Shown here piece by piece: positions 8,390-16,909 of a DNA stretch of 64,000 nucleotides. Position 1 is the stretch's first letter; each line of letters opens with the position of its first letter. The DNA is from Saprospiraceae bacterium (lineage in GTDB: Bacteria; Bacteroidota; Bacteroidia; Chitinophagales; Saprospiraceae): positions 248,001 to 312,000 of the forward strand of contig JANQPA010000018.1 of the NCBI GenBank assembly GCA_028285545.1, read 5' to 3'. The position numbers were made by a program, and so were the translations under genes. The notes under the pieces are model-generated. The model was not told the origin of the DNA and did not search any database. It worked only from the letters and a program-made list of their open reading frames with translations.

Positions 8390-8795
8390 CTACGGCATTT
8401 TGGTCTAAAATTGATTTACAAATAGCAATCCATTCTTCATTAGTAGTTTCATCTTTCAAAAGAAATTTTTTGGCTCCTTTGTCTTTTGATTTTTTTCTTA
8501 ACTCTTCTTTTTTTTCGTAAAAACCTGTAACAGTAATAATAGGTATTTCTGGAAATTTTTCCTGAAAATGATCTAACAAGTCAAGCCCGGCAAAATAATC
8601 TGAGTTTATATCAAAGTTCATATCCAAAATAATTAAATCAAAACTGGATTTCTTTACCAAATTAGTAGCCTCTGTCTCATTATAGGCACTGATAATTTCA
8701 AAATCTTCCAATAAAAATTCCATATTATTATGAAATTCCTTATGGTCATCAATTAGAAGTACTTTAGGAAGGCTATGGTTATTTTTTGTGGTCAT
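8379..8795 (-). CDS. Single-domain response regulator receiver
   Basis: A 138-aa stand-alone receiver: LLIDDHKEFH pocket, phosphoacceptor in LIILDMNFD (near 55), T in ITVTGF, and K in KFLLKDE. Nothing follows the fold except a short acidic tail. Stand-alone receivers act as phosphate shuttles, sinks or decoys in phosphorelays. It lies five bases downstream of the receiver-sigma54 activator gene and overlaps the next receiver, so all three are co-transcribed. Compared with the neighbours, the loop after the phosphoacceptor carries an insertion (INSDYFAGLDLL) that is also present in the sigma54 activator (RADVDYVGGLDRI), which supports recent common origin. Confidence 0.9.
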   Translation of the reverse strand: MTTKNNHSLPKVLLIDDHKEFHNNMEFLLEDFEIISAYNETEATNLVKKSSFDLIILDMNFDINSDYFAGLDLLDHFQEKFPEIPIITVTGFYEKKEELRKKSKDKGAKKFLLKDETTNEEWIAICKSILDQNAVDDN

Positions 8796-8800
8796 GATAT

Positions 8801-10315
8801 TTAATTAATGGGAAATGAAGGATTAACTTTTTTCAGAGTCTTCTGGTACGCTTTCTTTATTTCAATAAAATCTTCAAAAAAATCTGGGTATTTTTTGAAA
8901 TAAGTTTTTATTTCATATCGTATTCCATCATTGTTTTTGCCTAGCTTTTCGGCAGCTAAGCCTTTTTTTCCCATGCAATTTAGGAGCGCTTCCTCAATTT
9001 CTCTAAGTCGAGCCAAAGCCACTTGTTCTTCTAGTTTAAGATTTGGGAACTCTTGTTGAATTTTTTCCAAGTCAGCTCCAGGCTCATAATTTTTTATTTC
9101 CTCTGGCAAACATTCTTCGTCTATCACTTCTTTTTCCAAATATTTTTGATTTAATTCAATTTGTTCTATTGCATTTACCAATTCGCGTATATTGCCAGGC
9201 CAGTTGTATCCTTTCAACTTTTTGAATGCAGCTTCAGTGAATTGTTGAGAGACATTTTCTTTTGGTATTTTCAGATAATAGCTAATTAAGAGTTCTAAAT
9301 CTGCTTTTCGATCTCTTAATGATGGCAAATGAAGAGGAAATCTATTCAAACGATGGAAAAAATCTTCTCTGAATTTACCTTTGATAATTTCTTCTCTTAA
9401 ATTTCTGTGTGTGGCTGCTATTATCTGAATGTCTAATTCTATTTTTTGAGTTGACCCAACTTTACTAATGACTGCATCCTCTAAAAACCTAAGTAATTTC
9501 ACCTGGATATCAAGGCTTATTTCGCCTATCTCATCTAAAAAAAGGATTCCTTTATTTGCCATTTCAAAATAGCCGGTATGGTCTTTAATGGCACCAGAAA
9601 ATGATCCTTTTACATGGCCAAATAATTCACTTTCCAGTAGATCCTTGGAAATGGCAGAAAGGTTAACAACTACAAAGGGCTGGCCCTTTCTGCTACTATT
9701 TGCGTATAAATATTTTGCGGCCACTTCTTTGCCTGTACCAGTTTCACCTGTTATAAGGAGTGAAACTTTTCGTTGACCACCCAAAAACTTTAATTTTTTT
9801 CTAAACTCTAATATTTTGGGAGTTTCACCTAAAAAAATAACATCTGATTCCTGAGATGCAATCAAGTCACTGTCTTTACTGTTTTTTCCATCATTTATAG
9901 CTTTGTGCTCTTGTATAAATCTATTTTGTTTAATGGCCTTTAAAATTTTGGTTTGAGCTTTTTCAAAAAAACCTTCTTCTCCTTTATAAAGAAAATCATC
10001 TGCACCATTTTCAATGGCAGCTACTATGGTTTCCCTTTCTTTATCACCTGTGACAATTATTACGGGCAATTCAGGGTACTCTCTTTTCATAGTCAGAATT
10101 CGATCCAATCCTCCAACATAGTCTACATCTGCTCTATCCAAAGCAAGGTCCAAAAGCAAAACATCAAAATGATATTTGGCTAATAATTTATAGCCTTCGC
10201 TTGCAGAAATAGCGGTTTGTACATTAAAATTTTCCAAACCAAACTCTACCTGAATGTGAAAGTCTGGGTTATTGTCAATTAATAATATATTACCTATCGA
10301 TTTCCGGTCGGACAT
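8801..10315 (-). CDS. NtrC-family receiver - AAA+ sigma54 activator
   Basis: A 504-aa protein with three parts. The receiver (7-130) has its acceptor in LLLDLALD near 55 and K in FLYKGEE. The AAA+ domain (about 165-395) has Walker A GETGTGKE near 190, Walker B GILFLDEIGE near 260, an R-finger region in KFREDFFHRLNRF, and the sigma54-contacting loop as GSFSGA near 240 instead of the canonical GAFTGA. The C-terminus (MGKKGLAAEKLGKNNDGIRYEIK) is a variant Fis-like helix-turn-helix. It should activate sigma54 promoters when phosphorylated, and its target may be within this island. It overlaps the upstream 256-aa gene by 26 bases. Confidence 0.92.
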   Translation of the reverse strand: MSDRKSIGNILLIDNNPDFHIQVEFGLENFNVQTAISASEGYKLLAKYHFDVLLLDLALDRADVDYVGGLDRILTMKREYPELPVIIVTGDKERETIVAAIENGADDFLYKGEEGFFEKAQTKILKAIKQNRFIQEHKAINDGKNSKDSDLIASQESDVIFLGETPKILEFRKKLKFLGGQRKVSLLITGETGTGKEVAAKYLYANSSRKGQPFVVVNLSAISKDLLESELFGHVKGSFSGAIKDHTGYFEMANKGILFLDEIGEISLDIQVKLLRFLEDAVISKVGSTQKIELDIQIIAATHRNLREEIIKGKFREDFFHRLNRFPLHLPSLRDRKADLELLISYYLKIPKENVSQQFTEAAFKKLKGYNWPGNIRELVNAIEQIELNQKYLEKEVIDEECLPEEIKNYEPGADLEKIQQEFPNLKLEEQVALARLREIEEALLNCMGKKGLAAEKLGKNNDGIRYEIKTYFKKYPDFFEDFIEIKKAYQKTLKKVNPSFPIN

Positions 10316-11060
10316 ATTTATCCATTTTTTTCAGATTACTACGAATGAGCTGAATGTTTTCAAAACACCTTAACTCTTGAAAAAGGGCTGCATCAGGATT
10401 AGGTTTTTCAAAATAGGGTCTTATTTCGGTTATTAATCTGCTAATTGTATTATGTTCTTTAAAAAAGGGGCAGCAGAGAAAAAAGTGATTATAATTTTTC
10501 CAGCGGTCTTGAAACTCTTTGTATTGCCGCCTGGCCATTGGTAATATCCGTCTTTCTGCATCTTCATAATTCCGTTTAATTTTACCAGATATGGCAGAAT
10601 TAATGTTATCAACAGAAAACTGTAAATAGTTTAATTTCTGATACAAACTAACTCTATCATGACCTTTAAAGTATTTTCTTAGCCGTACACGAATATCCAT
10701 ATATCCCAAAGGCATTTCCCAAGATTCCTTTATGGTTTTTGCGTTTTTTAGGATGTCTTCAATATTTGAATTAAGATTAAAAAGGTTTAGGTAATTCGGG
10801 TGGTTCTCATTTTCAGCAAAACCTGCTACCATCAGTCTTAAATTTTCATATTTTTCATTGGCCTCAAAATAGGTTTTCCAAACTTTGTGAATATGATAAT
10901 AATCATCCACCAATTTATAGGGCTCTAAAATCAACAAATAAGGGACGATTGGATAACTTCGAACATCGTAGTGCAAAAATTGATATCCTTTAGTTTTTAA
11001 ATAGTTCACAAGCTTATCTTCCACTGAATCATTATTTCCAATGTAATTTATTATTCCCAT
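10290..11060 (-). CDS. Unrecognised protein, possible degenerate receiver domain
   Basis: A 256-aa protein with no family that I can name. Its first 120 residues alternate strands and helices in the CheY order: IINYIG, a helix, FLHYDV, PYLLILEP, a long helical insert, then LRLMVAG and NYLNLFNL. In that reading the phosphoacceptor position is glutamate or absent (LILEPYK), so it could be a pseudo-receiver. The C-terminal half is helical and rich in aromatic and basic residues (RRQYKEFQDRWKNYNHF) and ends in a basic tail. It lies between the 324-aa protein (15-base gap) and the sigma54 activator (26-base overlap), so it is almost certainly part of the same transcript. The receiver idea is inference from secondary structure only. 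Confidence 0.5.
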   Translation of the reverse strand: MGIINYIGNNDSVEDKLVNYLKTKGYQFLHYDVRSYPIVPYLLILEPYKLVDDYYHIHKVWKTYFEANEKYENLRLMVAGFAENENHPNYLNLFNLNSNIEDILKNAKTIKESWEMPLGYMDIRVRLRKYFKGHDRVSLYQKLNYLQFSVDNINSAISGKIKRNYEDAERRILPMARRQYKEFQDRWKNYNHFFLCCPFFKEHNTISRLITEIRPYFEKPNPDAALFQELRCFENIQLIRSNLKKMDKYVRPEIDR

Positions 11061-11075
11061 AAGGCTTCAGGTGTT

Positions 11076-12050
11076 TTAGTCAGGTAAAATCTTTACCAGA
11101 GATTTAAATAGATGATGTAGTTCGTAAAGACTAATCTTTTTATTTGGGTTTGTTTTTAATAAGTTTGGATCAAAATTTTCTTTTAATTTTGAATAATGAT
11201 CTCTTGCCTCCTCGTTTTCTGATAAATTGGCATTACAGTCATCAAAAGACGTAGATACCTGCTTCAGCTTTTCCCATTCTTTCAGGATATTTAACTCATC
11301 TTTTGCAATTTTCCACTCCTCGGCATTCAATTTTTCCATACTAGAGGGAGTATATGCATCAAAGAAACTTTTTAATCTAATGTAAAGAAGAGGTGTTTCT
11401 CTCTCCTTTATTTGGTTATACCAGAGTTTTATGGGAAAAGGTTTTTTATTGCTGTGGTTTGAAGGTATTTCTACTAAATAACTCATCAAATCAAGATGAA
11501 GCGAGTTTATTTTCTTTTTAAACTCATGCTCATAATGCCGCCAAACCCTATTAAAGTGTTTTGGAATAACTTCCCATTGTCTTGAATCCAAATTAAAGTT
11601 GGCTACAGTAACCCTTTCAGTCTTTACAATTTCTTCTCCGTTACTTGCCCGCTCTCTGAATTTAAACACATCATTACGAGCAAATTGACCTGTCTGATTT
11701 AACAAGCCTTCATTTTGGGTGGAATAATAAATAAAGTCTCTCGGCCCTTGGAATAAAAATGCTTTTACCAAATTTCCATTATAACCATTTTCATGGATTC
11801 GGTGTAAAACTTCTTTTACATCGTTCGATTTATAATTATGTCCCCTATGTAAGAAAATGAATACATTTGCATCATGATTTTCTTGGACAAAACGATAAAG
11901 TCGGTCTTTTGCTTCAGTTGAATTAGGTTCTATAATCCTTATAATCTTGTCATTATTTTGATCAATTATTTTGGCCTCATCCCAATTTTTTTTCTCCTTC
12001 ATCAAATCCTTCCATTTCCAAACAATGATCATGACTCGTTTATTTGTCAT
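11076..12050 (-). CDS. Unrecognised protein of the signalling island
   Basis: A 324-aa soluble protein with no membrane segment or signal peptide. The N-terminal 120 residues have an alpha/beta character (RVMIIVWKW, IIRIIEPN, NVFIFLHRGHNY, VKAFLFQGPRDFIYY). The LHRGH motif and following helix recall small sensor or protease-like folds, but I cannot match a family. The C-terminal half (about 170-324) is mostly helical and charged. It starts 12 bases after the kinase-like gene and precedes the 256-aa gene by 15 bases. Its conserved-looking position between sensor and regulators suggests an accessory partner of the kinase-like protein. Confidence 0.5.
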   Translation of the reverse strand: MTNKRVMIIVWKWKDLMKEKKNWDEAKIIDQNNDKIIRIIEPNSTEAKDRLYRFVQENHDANVFIFLHRGHNYKSNDVKEVLHRIHENGYNGNLVKAFLFQGPRDFIYYSTQNEGLLNQTGQFARNDVFKFRERASNGEEIVKTERVTVANFNLDSRQWEVIPKHFNRVWRHYEHEFKKKINSLHLDLMSYLVEIPSNHSNKKPFPIKLWYNQIKERETPLLYIRLKSFFDAYTPSSMEKLNAEEWKIAKDELNILKEWEKLKQVSTSFDDCNANLSENEEARDHYSKLKENFDPNLLKTNPNKKISLYELHHLFKSLVKILPD

Positions 12051-12062
12051 GGATATCGGTAT

Positions 12063-15000
12063 TTATGATCCAAATAATACTTTTGTCAGCCGGTATTTCA
12101 TTTCAAAATCATCCCCCATACTTACAGCCCTTTCGATGCTTTTTATTAAGGATTCAACTGGGCGGAAAGTGGTAAAATCGGTATAAGATCGATTTTCTTC
12201 ACTTTCTTCCAATCGGGTCCACCATTGGGTCCTTCCACGGCCAGTGGTAATGACCAGGATGAAATTTTCTCGATCAATATTAGGGTCTGCTAAAATTTCT
12301 TCCTCAATAAAGGAGGTAATATCGCTTTCGCTGTATTTTTTTAATCCCTTTTCATCTTTAAAAGCTTCAATAAAAGATAGGTGGACTATTAAAAAATGAT
12401 AATTATTGAAACCTTTTTCTTTTTCTTTCTTCCATAAGTCTAGTTCCTCTTTATAAATTGCACAGCCCAGGGAATTTTTTAAGATGTCTTTATTTGATCG
12501 CTCTACCCTATTAGCAATTCTATTGTCAAAAATGCAAACCTTGGTCAACAACATTTCCATTAATTCAGCAGCATCAGCTTCTTTCATATTAGCATCCTCT
12601 AGCGCCTCACCACCACAAAAACGAGTTTTTAAGATACCATGACTTCTGTATTTGCATACATCCGAATCTTCAGATTTTTGTACATAACTTCCATGAGCCA
12701 AGGGAATAAGCAGTTGGTCATATTTTTTAGAATCAATATCCTTTTGATAGGATTCCGAAATCTTTCCCATTTGCTCCTGATTATAAAATTTGATTCCTCT
12801 TTGATCCAAAATTATCTGTGCAATAATTTGGTCACTAATGCTAAATTGAATATTTCTATTCTTAGTCCCTTTTAACCATTTTCTCAACCAAAACTGATAA
12901 GCCAATTCAACATTTGAGGTATTTTCGTGAATAATCCGGATTATTCCAGCGTCTTTTGCTAGTTTCTGGTTTATTTTATCACTCTCGGGTATGTACACAA
13001 ACCTAAACCGTGATAGATTTTCCCATTTATTCTTTAATTCCTCAATTTTTTCAACTGAAAAAATGTTGGTGCCTTTCCAGATGTGGAAAAACTTTTTAAA
13101 ATAGCCATTTTCCTCTTTAAAGCCTTGCTCAAATTTTTTCATTGAATCTTGAAAACGAAGTCCTATCTTTCTTCGAAGAGAAATCTCATAATCTTCTACA
13201 TAATCATTTTCTAGATGACTTCCACTGCCTGTTTTTATCCAGGGATAATACTTTTTATCCCTTTCCGATTCTTGTTCCATCACACTTAAAAAAGTATTAT
13301 TGAACAAGAATGCGGAACATACTTTATCCTGATAGGTCCCTCCTAATTTAGGAGCATAATTCACCTCATCCACAATATCCTGACTTAGTCGGTCTAACCT
13401 GTCAATTAGCAGTTTTTTACTTAACTGAATTGGATGATTCAGCCAAACACCAATCTGGAACATTTCATGATCATGCTCCGCGGTAAATTCAAGCTTATCA
13501 TGAAAACTAGCTTCTTGAATGGATAAACTTAGCGTAAGACCGGTTTTTCTCATTTCTTTGATCACCGACTCATCATAATGCTTGACATTTCTGATTTCAT
13601 TTTCCAAGATGGTAAAAAAAGCGTGTTTGCCAATGACTCCTCCTGGAAGGAAAATCTTATAGTCCGTTAATTCACTTCTTAAGGCATCAAATTTATCTCC
13701 TTTTATAACAAAATCACTAAGTCTATCGGGAGCTACTTTTCTATCTGGATGATAGTTTATATTTTCAAGATCTATGCTTACAAACTGACCATCCAGCAAT
13801 TCACCGCGATCATTTTTTTTGATTTTTTTTCTTCTTAATATCCCACCATCTCGTGGCTCGACATGCTCATAAATAGTAATGTTAATATTTAGCTTTAATA
13901 TTCCTTCCGAATAAGCAATAGTGCCTAAGTATAAAGGATTATTTACAAAGTCATATCTAAGGATGGTATACAAACTATTGATCTGTCCTCCAAAATGGCG
14001 GTCCCTGGTCAAACCAGTCCAAAAGGCTCCTTTTTCCAAAAGCAATTTAATCAGAGGATGAATTTCTCCGGCTAATGGTCGATTAGAAGTTATAACTGAT
14101 ATATCTGGATTAGCCGCAGGCAGCGCCTCTTTTTTATTTGGATTTTGATGATAAGCGAGATGATCTGCTCTTTGGTAGAACCACCAGTTTAAAGCAGTCA
14201 AACTATGAGCACTAATGTTATGAGCATAGGAATCAATTAAGATGCTCATAATGGCATTTTGCCGGTGTTGCTCCCTAAGTAGTTTAGGCACCTCATCATT
14301 TTTGTCAATGATTTTAAGAAAATACTCCTCATTATCTTGATAGTACTTTTGGAATTTAAGATCTTTTAAAATTGAATTTTTATTAATTGAATAATACTCA
14401 TCAGATTTTAAGGCCTCAAGGTCGGTTCTTAGTAATGATGCCCTATATACATTCTGTCCCACTACATCATAATCCATAAGCATATGTTCTAATTCATAAC
14501 AAAGCAGTTTGATGCATCCTCTTTGAATGAAATCATCATTAATTTTTTTCTGTATAGAATGGTCGTAGATCATATGAACCACTCCATCAAATTGAGCAAA
14601 TTGGATTAATGGAAATGAAATGTATTGGTCCTTGTCAATATTGAAAAAGTGTTCCAATATGGGATATTCAAATTGCTGACCAAGATTTTCAAAAGCAAAA
14701 TATTCTTTCTCTTTTAAATAAGCTGCAAAATATTCTTTTAGTGCCCCTTTCTGAATATCTTCTAAACCTAATTGGCCCAATTTATATTCATTATATAAAA
14801 TTCCTCCAGAAACACCTTCTGAAGCAGGAAGGTCGTATTTACTTAAAAAGCTTGTCGCTAATTGAATATCAGAATTTTGAGGTTTATCCTTAAAGAACTC
14901 TCCTAGAATTTGAACCTGAGTTTCTACACTTGCATAAATAAAATTACCCTTCTGCAGTGATTCCTTACTTGTTCTGTCTATTATATTGATAAATAATGTA

Positions 15001-15155
15001 AAAGGAGCATCTTCACCCAAAAAATTCCTCAGGATTCCATGAAATCGTCGCTGAATAAGGCTGCAAAAATCAGTTTTGAAATTAGGAATTACTAGTCTTG
15101 TTCCTTCTTGAAATTGGGAAGAATGGCTTTTGGAATTATCTTCAAAAGTTGACAT
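12063..15155 (-). CDS. Giant divergent histidine-kinase-like protein
   Basis: 1030 aa, cytosolic, with no membrane helix. Near residues 305-320, SYAHNISAHSLTAL resembles a dimerisation helix with a candidate phosphoacceptor histidine. Near 512-525, ILENEIRNVKHY matches the N-box of GHKL ATPases, followed about 85 residues later by a glycine segment, LGGTYQDKVCSAFLF, at the place of the ATP lid. No classical DxGxG box is visible. The N-terminal 300 residues are an unknown input domain. The last 130 residues (FNNYHFLIVHLSFIEAF, then NFILVITTGRGRTQWW) form a separate alpha/beta domain. Three receiver genes lie downstream in the same operon, so a role as kinase or phosphatase of those receivers is the simplest inference. 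It is about twice the size of ordinary kinases. Confidence 0.6.
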   Translation of the reverse strand: MSTFEDNSKSHSSQFQEGTRLVIPNFKTDFCSLIQRRFHGILRNFLGEDAPFTLFINIIDRTSKESLQKGNFIYASVETQVQILGEFFKDKPQNSDIQLATSFLSKYDLPASEGVSGGILYNEYKLGQLGLEDIQKGALKEYFAAYLKEKEYFAFENLGQQFEYPILEHFFNIDKDQYISFPLIQFAQFDGVVHMIYDHSIQKKINDDFIQRGCIKLLCYELEHMLMDYDVVGQNVYRASLLRTDLEALKSDEYYSINKNSILKDLKFQKYYQDNEEYFLKIIDKNDEVPKLLREQHRQNAIMSILIDSYAHNISAHSLTALNWWFYQRADHLAYHQNPNKKEALPAANPDISVITSNRPLAGEIHPLIKLLLEKGAFWTGLTRDRHFGGQINSLYTILRYDFVNNPLYLGTIAYSEGILKLNINITIYEHVEPRDGGILRRKKIKKNDRGELLDGQFVSIDLENINYHPDRKVAPDRLSDFVIKGDKFDALRSELTDYKIFLPGGVIGKHAFFTILENEIRNVKHYDESVIKEMRKTGLTLSLSIQEASFHDKLEFTAEHDHEMFQIGVWLNHPIQLSKKLLIDRLDRLSQDIVDEVNYAPKLGGTYQDKVCSAFLFNNTFLSVMEQESERDKKYYPWIKTGSGSHLENDYVEDYEISLRRKIGLRFQDSMKKFEQGFKEENGYFKKFFHIWKGTNIFSVEKIEELKNKWENLSRFRFVYIPESDKINQKLAKDAGIIRIIHENTSNVELAYQFWLRKWLKGTKNRNIQFSISDQIIAQIILDQRGIKFYNQEQMGKISESYQKDIDSKKYDQLLIPLAHGSYVQKSEDSDVCKYRSHGILKTRFCGGEALEDANMKEADAAELMEMLLTKVCIFDNRIANRVERSNKDILKNSLGCAIYKEELDLWKKEKEKGFNNYHFLIVHLSFIEAFKDEKGLKKYSESDITSFIEEEILADPNIDRENFILVITTGRGRTQWWTRLEESEENRSYTDFTTFRPVESLIKSIERAVSMGDDFEMKYRLTKVLFGS

Positions 15156-15429
15156 AACCTGGTGTATTTAGTTCTTATAGGTAAGTTACAAAATTTTCCA
15201 AATTTATGCTGGAACAATTTTTACGTCTTTCCTTTCAAGATTATTCAATATTTTAGATTGAAAATCAAAGGTATTATAAAATAAAATAATTTATAATATT
15301 AAAATCATTATATATCCAACTATAAATCAATCTAAACACAAATCCTTGTAATCAATTTTAGTTTATGTCAATGAACATTTATTAAATTATCCTTAATATT
15401 ATTTTTCCTCTCTTATTTCTACATTTTCA
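15156..15429. other. AT-rich intergenic gap in the signalling island
   Basis: A 274-base, very AT-rich stretch between the polyprenyl-synthase-like gene and the kinase-like gene, both on the minus strand. I read both strands for a short peptide gene and found only reading frames of fewer than 25 codons with poor starts (for example a GTG-started frame of 21 codons). No sigma54 -24/-12 pair or clear TAnnTTTG promoter with a partner was seen. It probably contains the promoter of the kinase operon. Confidence 0.4.
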
Positions 15430-16686
15430 TCAATAAACCTTTAAGGTTGTCTTTTTTTGATCAAACAAATGTTTTTCATAATCATAAATCAAACCCACTT
15501 CATAACACTCTTTAGCCTTATCGAAATGGAAATAATATCTATTTTTAAAAGCTATTGACAACATTTGAATTAAAAATTTTGTAGAATCTTCCTTTTTATC
15601 TATAAGCATTTTTCTACCCATTCGTGCTAGACTTTTCCCAATCTCAATTGATTTGAATATAGCACCTGAAGTGACAATTTCTTTTAATATTTTATTATAA
15701 TTTTCTAAATAAGAACTTTCATTTGTTTCTAAAAACCTTTGTATGAATCCACATCTATTCTCACTTGACAAATGATACATCAACGGTAGAGTAATGTTAT
15801 AATTCTTCAAATCACTGAACACATCTTTCAACATTTTGGACGCAGTTCCTTTTTCAGGAGCAAAATCTGCATTATCATTAACAATCTGCATCATCATGCC
15901 ATAGTACTCTGCAAATTGAATAATTTTCTTTCTTTGCTTACCAAAGTATTCAATGGAATCCATAATAAATTCAGAAACAATTCGAAATAAGGAAGAACTG
16001 ATTAAATACAATCTTTTAAAATACAGTTCAATAAAATTCTTTTTATCAGGAATATCCGACTGAATGTCCTCAATAACGGTTTCAAATGGACTTAGGTTAA
16101 TAAATTCAGCAGTTTCTTTGCTTATAAGGTCCTCCTCATTTTTCACCTTATTTCTTTTGGTTTCCAAACCCAGGAAACAATCATAATTGTTTCCATATTT
16201 ATCGATGTACTGTCCGGCGTCAACATAATGAATCGATCTCTCAATGACTTTATACATAAGCTCACATTTGTATTGATCATTTAGAGGGCCATTGTATACA
16301 TATTTTAAAAGAGCAGTTCTCAGCAAATTCGCACCGATATGTACTTCTGGTTGATTTTGAGGTTTAATGTTGTTTTTTCCATCCCATAATTGGTTATAGT
16401 GATATAAGATGGTCATCACGCCTTCCATAATATAGGGTAGTTTAATTTTAAACACTTTTTCCTCATGCTCTTTTAGAGTATATTTTTCTTTGGAAGCACA
16501 AAAAATAACGTAGTCGTATATTTTCTGAGTAAAATAAGATCGTACTGTTACTCCATCAAGTCTTTTATTAAACAATCCAAAACTGCTTTCATCAACTGAT
16601 TCAGTACAGTAAATACTTGCGGTCTCCTTTTCTCCCTTCACAAGATTTTGGGAGAAGGCCATATCCAAATATCTATCACTTTGCAT
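15430..16686 (-). CDS. Divergent class I isoprenoid-synthase-like protein
   Basis: A 418-aa, mostly helical protein. Residues about 268-310 read YGMMMQIVNDNADF, then KDVFSDLKNYNITLPLMY. This follows the second aspartate-rich region of polyprenyl synthetases (Q-I-x-D-D-x-x-D, then a G-x-DL-x-x-K-x-TLP motif), here with N-D-x-x-D. The first aspartate-rich motif seems degraded (IHYVDAGQYID). The N-terminal 150 and the C-terminal 100 residues have no match that I know. Prenyl transfer may be retained, altered or lost. Lying upstream of a kinase and receivers, it recalls the ComQ - ComP - ComA order of Bacillus, though no pheromone gene is visible. The fold call is moderately secure; the function is open. 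Confidence 0.5.
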   Translation of the reverse strand: MQSDRYLDMAFSQNLVKGEKETASIYCTESVDESSFGLFNKRLDGVTVRSYFTQKIYDYVIFCASKEKYTLKEHEEKVFKIKLPYIMEGVMTILYHYNQLWDGKNNIKPQNQPEVHIGANLLRTALLKYVYNGPLNDQYKCELMYKVIERSIHYVDAGQYIDKYGNNYDCFLGLETKRNKVKNEEDLISKETAEFINLSPFETVIEDIQSDIPDKKNFIELYFKRLYLISSSLFRIVSEFIMDSIEYFGKQRKKIIQFAEYYGMMMQIVNDNADFAPEKGTASKMLKDVFSDLKNYNITLPLMYHLSSENRCGFIQRFLETNESSYLENYNKILKEIVTSGAIFKSIEIGKSLARMGRKMLIDKKEDSTKFLIQMLSIAFKNRYYFHFDKAKECYEVGLIYDYEKHLFDQKKTTLKVY

Positions 16687-16814
16687 AATCTAATGTATGT
16701 TCATGTAATTTAGGTCGTCAAAAAACATACCTGAAAATAGTGCCAATTTTTTCAAATCTGTAAAGCACTATAAATGAACAATTTAAGATATATACAATAT
16801 AATTATATTTATGG

Positions 16815-16870
16815 AAAACGAAATTTTTTCGTTTTTTTGCATAATTATTTCGTGTAGTTTCGTTTTTCAG
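16815..16870. repeat. Upstream repeat A (pairs with 17417-17462)
   Basis: AAAACGAAAT, a T-rich stretch, TTTTTTTGC, AATTATTT and a second TTTCG-containing segment occur in the same order and nearly the same spacing here and at 17417-17462. This copy contains a 9-bp hairpin (815-823 with 827-835) in its left part. It lies about 130 bases upstream of the isoprenoid-synthase-like gene, and the sister copy lies about 130 bases upstream of the coiled-coil gene. I infer a shared regulatory element or a duplicated promoter region. Confidence 0.45.
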
Positions 16871-16909
16871 GAATTGCTTAAATGGATTCAATAATTGCTG
16901 GCCACTGAG

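Noticed and set aside
6917-15155. Direct assignment to the Detocs defence system
   Set aside because: No receiver is fused to a nucleosidase or another recognised effector, and the kinase has no TPR sensor; only the general logic is similar.
15156-15429. ComX-like pheromone precursor gene
   Set aside because: Only frames below 25 codons with weak starts are present; the longest GTG-started one has no clear prepeptide character.
16735-16760. Sigma54-like promoter (TTGGCACT on the minus strand) upstream of the isoprenoid-synthase-like gene
   Set aside because: The -24 half fits, but the required GC of the -12 element is missing at the right spacing (TCAG instead of TTGC).
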